Shown here in pieces: positions 58,817 to 64,000 of a stretch of DNA of 64,000 nt. Origin of the DNA: Fen-330 sp050008465 (lineage in GTDB: Bacteria; Acidobacteriota; Terriglobia; Bryobacterales; Bryobacteraceae); contig JBEKMO010000013.1 of assembly GCA_050008465.1 (NCBI GenBank), forward strand, positions 1 through 64,000. The letters are read 5' to 3'. Below the pieces are notes generated by a model. It made no database searches. It was not told the DNA's origin and saw only the letters and a program-made list of their open reading frames with translations. The position numbers and the translations under genes are program-made. The stretch's first letter is position 1. Every line of letters begins with the position of its first letter.

Positions 58817-61812
58817 GCGCGGATAACGGAACCACCGGAGACGCGACTCTGGATACTTGCGGTTGCTGTCAGGGGTTGCAGCCGCTGACGCCCGTGGCGA
58901 TCGACAACGCGCCGGGCCTCTCCGCAATCGCCTACCGCGTGGGCATGCACGGAAGCTTCAAGGAGACGATGCTTGCCGCCATTTCGCGGGAACCCGGCCT
59001 GGCCGGCCTTTCGGCTCGCGACGACGACGATCCGGCCGTCGCCCTGATGGACGGCTGGGCCACCGTGCTGGACGTGCTGACGTTCTACCAGGAGCGCATC
59101 GCCAACGAAGGCTATCTGCGCACCGCGGTGGAACTGCGGTCGGTGATGGAACTTGCCAACAGCATCGGCTACGAGCTGAATCCGGGCGTGGCGGCCAGCG
59201 TGTATCTGGCCTTCGCCATGGATACCGCGCCAGGCGGGAGCTCCTCGGTGGTGCTCGACATCGGCACCAAGGCGCAGAGCCTGCCGAAGCAGAACCAGCT
59301 TCCGCAAACGTTCGAGACCGTCGAGGCGATCACGGCTTATCGCGACTGGAGCGCGTTGAAGGCGCGCAGCACGCATTTATTGGAGCCGGTGGCGGGACAG
59401 ACGGAGTTCTATCTGAAGGGGACTTCGACGGATCTGAAGCCGGGCGACGCGGCGCTGATTATCGGTGATGAACGCATCGCCGATCCGAAAAACAACAATT
59501 GGGATTTTCGCCGGGTGGTATCGGCTGTCGCCGACGCCGTGAACCAGTGGACCATTGTGACGCTGGACCGCGGCGTCGGCAGCCGGTATGCCCAGCCCGC
59601 CGGGAAGAACGCGAAGTTCTACGCCTTGCGCCAGAGAGCCAATCTGTTCGGATACAGCGCGCCCGATTGGCGCGCCATGTCGCAGAACATTCAGGACGCC
59701 TATCTGGGGCTCCCCGCGGAAACTCCCGTGCCGTTGTGGGCCACCGAATGGCCCGGCTTCCGCCTGTCGGATATCTCGGATGCGCCTCCCGGCAGTGTGG
59801 CGGGGACGGGGCTCGAGGGCGCCTACTTTAACGACGGCTCTTTTAGTAAGCAGGTGCTCACGCGAACCGATGCGACGGTCAACTTCAATTTCGGCACGGC
59901 CAAGCCCGATCCGTCCGTGACGAGCGGCGTCTACACCATCCGCTGGGACGGCTGGGTCTATGCGCCGGCGGCGGGCACGTACACGTTTTACACCTTGTCG
60001 CCGAATGGCGTGCGGCTCTGGGTCAACGGCGTCCTGCTCATCAACAACTGGGTGATGCCGCCCAATCCCGTGGAGCAGCAGGGTTCCATTCAGTTGGGAT
60101 CCACCTTCGCTCCGGCCACCAAGTTCGACATCAAGCTGGAATTCCAGAACGCCGGCGGAACAGGTTCGATTCAGCTTTGGTGGCTCGGACCGGGAATTCC
60201 CAAGCAGATCATCCCCGCGTCCCGTTTGTATCCGCGGGATGTCTACACGGTCCACCTGGACGCGGCCTATCCGAAAATCCTGGCGCAGCCGGATAGTTGG
60301 CTGGTGCTGGAAAGCCCGGATTACGTGGAGGTCTATCACGTGGATGGCGCGGCGGCGGATGCGCGCGTCAACTTTACGCTGACAGCCAAGACCACGCGGC
60401 TCACTCTCTCCGGCCAGAATCTGAAAGAACAGTTCGATACCCGCATGCGCCAAACGGTAGCTTTCGGCCAGAGCGAATACCTGGAATTCGCGGAGCAGCC
60501 CATCACCAAGCCCATCACGGGCACGCTGATTCCGCTGGCTGCCGATCCGGGCCCCATGGACAAGGGCCGCAAGCTGCTGGCGGCGGGGACCAGCGCGGTG
60601 GATGGGTCGAGGGTGAGTGAGACCGCCACGCTCGACAGCCAGGCCACCTTCGTCGGGATTCCGTATCTACACCTGGTGAATCAATTGCAGAATTCCTACG
60701 TGCCGTCGAGCGTATCGATCAACGCGAACCTGGTTCTGGCGACCCACGGCGAAACCAAGACGGAGATTCTGGGCAGCAGCAACGGCTCCAAGAACTTCCA
60801 GAAATTCACGCTGAAGCAGAAGCCGTTGACCTACGTGTCCGCGGCCACGGCCAGCGGGGCGGAGAGCACTCTGGAAGTGCGCGTCAACGGCCTGTTATGG
60901 AATGAGGTGCCGTCGCTCTTCAATGCACAGGCGGACGACCGCGTGTACGTCACCTCCATATCGAGCAAAGGCGAGGTCACCGTGCAGTTCGGCGACGGAG
61001 TCACCGGGGCGCGTCCCCCCAGCGGCAGCAGCAACGTGACCGCGAAGTATCGGGTCGGTACGGGCCTGGCGGGCGTGCTCGACGCCGGACAGCTCAGTCT
61101 GCTGATGTCCCGGCCGCTGGGTTTGAAGAGCGTCATCAATCCTCTCGCGCCCGGCGGCGCGGGCGACCCGGAGACCGTGGATCACGCCCGGGAGAACGCG
61201 CCGCTGACGGTACTCACGCTGGACCGCATCGTGTCGCTCGAAGACTACGAGGATTTCACGCGGGCATTCGCGGGTATCGGGAAAGCCAGGGCGGATTGGC
61301 TGTGGGAGGGCGAGCACACGGTGGTGTACCTGACGGTCGCTTCGGCCACCGGTGACGCCGTACCCGATGGTTCCACCCTGATGACGAACCTGAAGGACGC
61401 CATCGATCAATCGCGCGACCTCGCGCCGAGGGTGCACATCGCGTCGTTCGAGGAACTGAGCTTCACGGTGACGGCGGAAGTGCTGGTGGATTCGCCCACC
61501 TACATCGCGGCGGATGTGCTGGCGGCGGTGCTCGAAGCGGTCCAGGGCAGGTTCTCGTTTGCGCAGCGGGAATTCGCGCAGCCGGTCGCGGCTAGTGAGG
61601 TGATCGCATGCATGCAGAATGTCGCCGGGGTCGTCGCAGTCCGGCTGGATCTTCTCTACATCGAAGGCCAGCCACAAGCGCTGAACCCCGCGCTGGGGGC
61701 TAAGCCGGCCCGCTGGGAAACGGATCTGAATGGGAATCGCGTCATGAAACCGGCGCAGTTGCTGACGGTGGATGCCAACCGAATTCTATTGAGCGAGATG
61801 ACACAGTCGTGA
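58813..61812 (+). CDS. Second baseplate protein (Afp12/J-like) with inserted PA14 domain
   Basis: The 999-aa protein overlaps the previous stop (ATGA). Its N-terminus has DDPAVALMDGWATVLDVLTFYQERIANEGYL, and its C-terminus the J-like VTVQFGDGVTGARPP, GGAGDPETVDHARENAPL and RIVSLEDYEDFTRAFAGI. Between residues about 331 and 472 (bases 59803-60230) a complete PA14-type domain is inserted: GLEGAYFNDGSFSKQV, TIRWDGWVYAPAAGTYTFY, GVRLWVNGVLLINNW, FDIKLEFQNAGGTGSIQLWW. The flanking baseplate fold continues with AYPKILAQPDSWLVLE. PA14 modules usually bind carbohydrate, so it may add receptor binding at the baseplate. Confidence 0.9.
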   Translation: MSADNGTTGDATLDTCGCCQGLQPLTPVAIDNAPGLSAIAYRVGMHGSFKETMLAAISREPGLAGLSARDDDDPAVALMDGWATVLDVLTFYQERIANEGYLRTAVELRSVMELANSIGYELNPGVAASVYLAFAMDTAPGGSSSVVLDIGTKAQSLPKQNQLPQTFETVEAITAYRDWSALKARSTHLLEPVAGQTEFYLKGTSTDLKPGDAALIIGDERIADPKNNNWDFRRVVSAVADAVNQWTIVTLDRGVGSRYAQPAGKNAKFYALRQRANLFGYSAPDWRAMSQNIQDAYLGLPAETPVPLWATEWPGFRLSDISDAPPGSVAGTGLEGAYFNDGSFSKQVLTRTDATVNFNFGTAKPDPSVTSGVYTIRWDGWVYAPAAGTYTFYTLSPNGVRLWVNGVLLINNWVMPPNPVEQQGSIQLGSTFAPATKFDIKLEFQNAGGTGSIQLWWLGPGIPKQIIPASRLYPRDVYTVHLDAAYPKILAQPDSWLVLESPDYVEVYHVDGAAADARVNFTLTAKTTRLTLSGQNLKEQFDTRMRQTVAFGQSEYLEFAEQPITKPITGTLIPLAADPGPMDKGRKLLAAGTSAVDGSRVSETATLDSQATFVGIPYLHLVNQLQNSYVPSSVSINANLVLATHGETKTEILGSSNGSKNFQKFTLKQKPLTYVSAATASGAESTLEVRVNGLLWNEVPSLFNAQADDRVYVTSISSKGEVTVQFGDGVTGARPPSGSSNVTAKYRVGTGLAGVLDAGQLSLLMSRPLGLKSVINPLAPGGAGDPETVDHARENAPLTVLTLDRIVSLEDYEDFTRAFAGIGKARADWLWEGEHTVVYLTVASATGDAVPDGSTLMTNLKDAIDQSRDLAPRVHIASFEELSFTVTAEVLVDSPTYIAADVLAAVLEAVQGRFSFAQREFAQPVAASEVIACMQNVAGVVAVRLDLLYIEGQPQALNPALGAKPARWETDLNGNRVMKPAQLLTVDANRILLSEMTQS

Positions 61813-64000
61813 ACTACACAGCCGAGGCGTTGATGAAGCTATTGCCGGCGGTCTATCGCATCCGCGACGACGCCCAGGGTGGGTCGCTGGCGGGCCTGAT
61901 GGACATTCTGGCGGGGCAGGCGCAGGTGGTCGACGGCGACATCGCGCAGCTCTATGAGAACTGGTTTATTGAGACCTGCCAGGAATGGGTGGTGCCCTAT
62001 ATTGGCGATCTGCTGGGCGTCAAAGGCCTGCATTCCATCGGCGACGCGTTCTCGCAGCGAGCGCGGGTGGCCAATACCCTGCTCTACCGCCAGCGCAAAG
62101 GCACGGCCGCCATGCTCGAACAACTGGCGCGCGACACCACGCTGTGGCCCGCGAAAGTGCTGGAGTTCTTCCGCGATCTCGAGACCACTCAATTCGTGAA
62201 TCACCGGCGTTTGGGCAACCTCCGCACGCCCGACCTGCGGAACGTGGACACGCTCGAGCTGCTCGATTCACCTTTCGATTCGATTGCGCACACCGCCGAT
62301 GTGCGGCACATTTACGACAATCGCGGCCGTTACAACATCCCCAACATCGGCGTGTTCCTGTGGCGCTTGCAGAGCTACTTCGTGCCGCGCAGCCGCGCGC
62401 GGGCGGCCGCTGCGGTCGACGACGGCCGCTATTTCTTCAATCCCCTGCGCGCGAATACTCCCCTGTTCAACCGCCCGCAGACGGAAACCGACGTGGTGGC
62501 CTTGGCGGTGGAAATCGACGTTCCCGGAATGCTGCGGCGGCGCCCCCTGTACGAAGAACTGGAGGCGCGGCGGCAGACGCTGGCCGGCGGCGGCGTTCCT
62601 TCAGGGACGTACTTCGGCGAAACGCCGGTCGTACGAGTCTGGCTGAATGGCGCCGAAGTCTTGCCGGAGGAGATCGCGATCTGCGATTTGAGCGATCCGA
62701 ATCCGGCAATTCCCGACGGCTGGCCGCGTCCCCCCGCGCAGAAATCGTACGGCGGCGTGCCGCGCAATATCAAGATCGGTGTGGACCCGAGCCTGGGGCG
62801 CCTGGCGCTGCCCCAGGGCGTGGCGCCTACGCCGGTCGAGGTCGGATATGCCTGCGGATTCAGCGGCGATGTGGGCGCCGGGCCGTACGATCGCAGTAAC
62901 TTGTTGAACGCCTGGATGGCTCAGGGCGGGCGCACCGTCAGTTGGCAAATGGGCGTGACGAAAAATGCGGCGTTGATTGCCGGCGCGCCCAACCCGGGCC
63001 AGCTGACCACCACGCTCGCCGACGCAATCGTGAAATGGAAAACGTTCGCCAACGCCACGCCGAACGCGTTCGGCTTGATCACGATTCTCGACAGCGATAC
63101 GTATGTGGAAGATCTCACGGGCGCCAACAGCGTCGATGTGCCGGCCACGTGCGCACTCGCTATCGTGGCGGCGGATTGGCCGGTGTTGAAGGATGCCAGC
63201 AACGTGCCGTACCAGCGCACCGGCGATTTTGTGCCGACCGGCCTGCGTCCCGCTTTGTTGGGCAGCATTTCGGTGCGAGGCCTGGCCGGCGCGGCGAAGG
63301 GCGAATTGACCATCGACGGCCTCATCGTGAATGGCAACATCACCGTGTTGACGGGCGATCTGGGGACGCTGCGGCTGGGGCACATGTCCCTGGTTCCCTC
63401 GGGCAGCTTCCAGGTGAACTCGTCGGTGGTGCCGGCCACGCAGAACACGGAGCTGGCCATCCTCATCCAGCGCTCGATTTGCGGTCCCGTCACGCTGCCC
63501 GATAGCGTGCCCGCCTTGACCGTCATCGATAGCATCGTAGCCAGTGCGTTGACCGGCACGCCGGATAAGGCAGCCATCACAGCCAAGGGATCGGATGTCA
63601 ATATCCAGACGTCCACCGTTCTGGGGACTACCGATGCGCGCACGCTCGAAGCCGGCAACTCCATTCTGCTGGGGGTGGTCACCGCCGTGCGGCGGCAGAC
63701 CGGATGCGTGCGCTTCAGCTACGTTCCGGACAGCTCCCAAACGGGACGGCGCTATCGTTGCCAGCCGGACCTGGCGCTGGCCGCGGAGACCGATCAAACG
63801 CTTTATCCCGGTATTCGACTCAGACTGCAACCGGTACTTACGTCGGTAACCTTTGGAGACCCGGGCTACGCCCAACTGGCGTTGAATTGCGCCACGGAGA
63901 TTCGATCCGGCGCTGAAGATGGCGCCGAGATGGGCGTGTTCGACTACCTGAAGCAGCCCCAAAGAGAGACAAATCTTCGATCGAGCCTCGACGAATATCT
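61809..64000 (+). CDS. Phage-tail-like baseplate periphery protein, cut by window end
   Basis: The GTG at 61809 overlaps the previous stop (GTGA); at least 730 residues are open to the right edge. It starts LMKLLPAVYRIRDDAQGG, with MDILAGQAQVVDGDIAQLYENWFIETC and VPYIGDLLGV, as in tail protein I (gpI) relatives. It goes on with RYNIPNIGVFLWRLQSYFVP. A beta-solenoid-like middle follows. Near the edge come CVRFSYVPDSS and EIRSGAEDGAEMGVFDYL, which I know from the same position in other eCIS loci. It probably links wedge and fibres. A shadow frame on the other strand (62601-63962) is not real. Confidence 0.85.
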   Translation, partial: MNYTAEALMKLLPAVYRIRDDAQGGSLAGLMDILAGQAQVVDGDIAQLYENWFIETCQEWVVPYIGDLLGVKGLHSIGDAFSQRARVANTLLYRQRKGTAAMLEQLARDTTLWPAKVLEFFRDLETTQFVNHRRLGNLRTPDLRNVDTLELLDSPFDSIAHTADVRHIYDNRGRYNIPNIGVFLWRLQSYFVPRSRARAAAAVDDGRYFFNPLRANTPLFNRPQTETDVVALAVEIDVPGMLRRRPLYEELEARRQTLAGGGVPSGTYFGETPVVRVWLNGAEVLPEEIAICDLSDPNPAIPDGWPRPPAQKSYGGVPRNIKIGVDPSLGRLALPQGVAPTPVEVGYACGFSGDVGAGPYDRSNLLNAWMAQGGRTVSWQMGVTKNAALIAGAPNPGQLTTTLADAIVKWKTFANATPNAFGLITILDSDTYVEDLTGANSVDVPATCALAIVAADWPVLKDASNVPYQRTGDFVPTGLRPALLGSISVRGLAGAAKGELTIDGLIVNGNITVLTGDLGTLRLGHMSLVPSGSFQVNSSVVPATQNTELAILIQRSICGPVTLPDSVPALTVIDSIVASALTGTPDKAAITAKGSDVNIQTSTVLGTTDARTLEAGNSILLGVVTAVRRQTGCVRFSYVPDSSQTGRRYRCQPDLALAAETDQTLYPGIRLRLQPVLTSVTFGDPGYAQLALNCATEIRSGAEDGAEMGVFDYLKQPQRETNLRSSLDEY

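Overview
The window is high-GC bacterial chromosome from a Gram-negative cell: it carries a complete tolQ-tolR-tolA-tolB-pal-cpoB envelope operon. The combination of a TPR/PEGA serine/threonine kinase, a Tat-exported putative glycosidase, a fused aroDE, many small palindromic intergenic repeats and a fragment of a STGPKTPEGK-type protein suggests an Acidobacteriota of the Solibacter/Bryobacter type. That taxonomic call is inference; there is no rRNA in the window.

Layout. 1-5.7 kb is an accessory patch: a partial protein at the left edge, a HEAT-repeat protein, a DUF433/DUF5615 toxin-antitoxin-like pair, a 228-bp transposon derivative with a target-site duplication, a frameshifted DUF3800 gene, a small possible nuclease and an AlbA_2 protein. 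6.0-8.2 kb holds an anomeric sugar kinase fused to a RapZ C-terminal domain, translationally coupled to a MurU-like nucleotidyltransferase, probably for cell-wall amino-sugar recycling. 8.5-13.0 kb has a divergent subtilase, a VapBC pair, an OPT transporter flanked by palindromes, an orphan FlgM and a RodZ-like HTH protein. 13.3-28 kb contains the 1717-aa kinase, a glycosidase-like protein, a secreted protein, a membrane glycosyltransferase-like protein, an amidase with a small Tat peptide, aroDE and deoC. 27.1-32.3 kb is the tol-pal operon on the minus strand, divergent from recN. 34.2-37.2 kb is scarred DNA: a second copy of the recN 3' end, a truncated PIN toxin, tRNA-Ser(CGA), and decayed genes.

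37.2 kb to the right edge is one uninterrupted plus-strand operon for an extracellular contractile injection system (eCIS, Afp/PVC/T4-tail type): sheath, tube, hub-assembly chaperone, linker protein, Pvc16-type cap/terminator, AAA+ ATPase, a small protein, a giant 2332-aa protein, a DUF4157-OmpA protein, CIS-tube adaptor, LysM protein, hub, spike, PAAR tip, gp25 wedge, baseplate J, a second baseplate protein carrying an inserted PA14 domain, and a tail protein cut by the window end. Nearly every start overlaps or lies within 25 bases of the previous stop.

The most unusual element is the 2332-aa protein at 44614-51612. It has an eCIS-core-type N-terminus with a HELAH motif, then alternating coiled coils and a very long array of beta-rich repeats, with no signal peptide or membrane segment. 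It is followed directly by a second HExxH protein fused to an OmpA-like domain. No conventional tape-measure gene is visible, and there is only one sheath gene and one ordinary tube gene.
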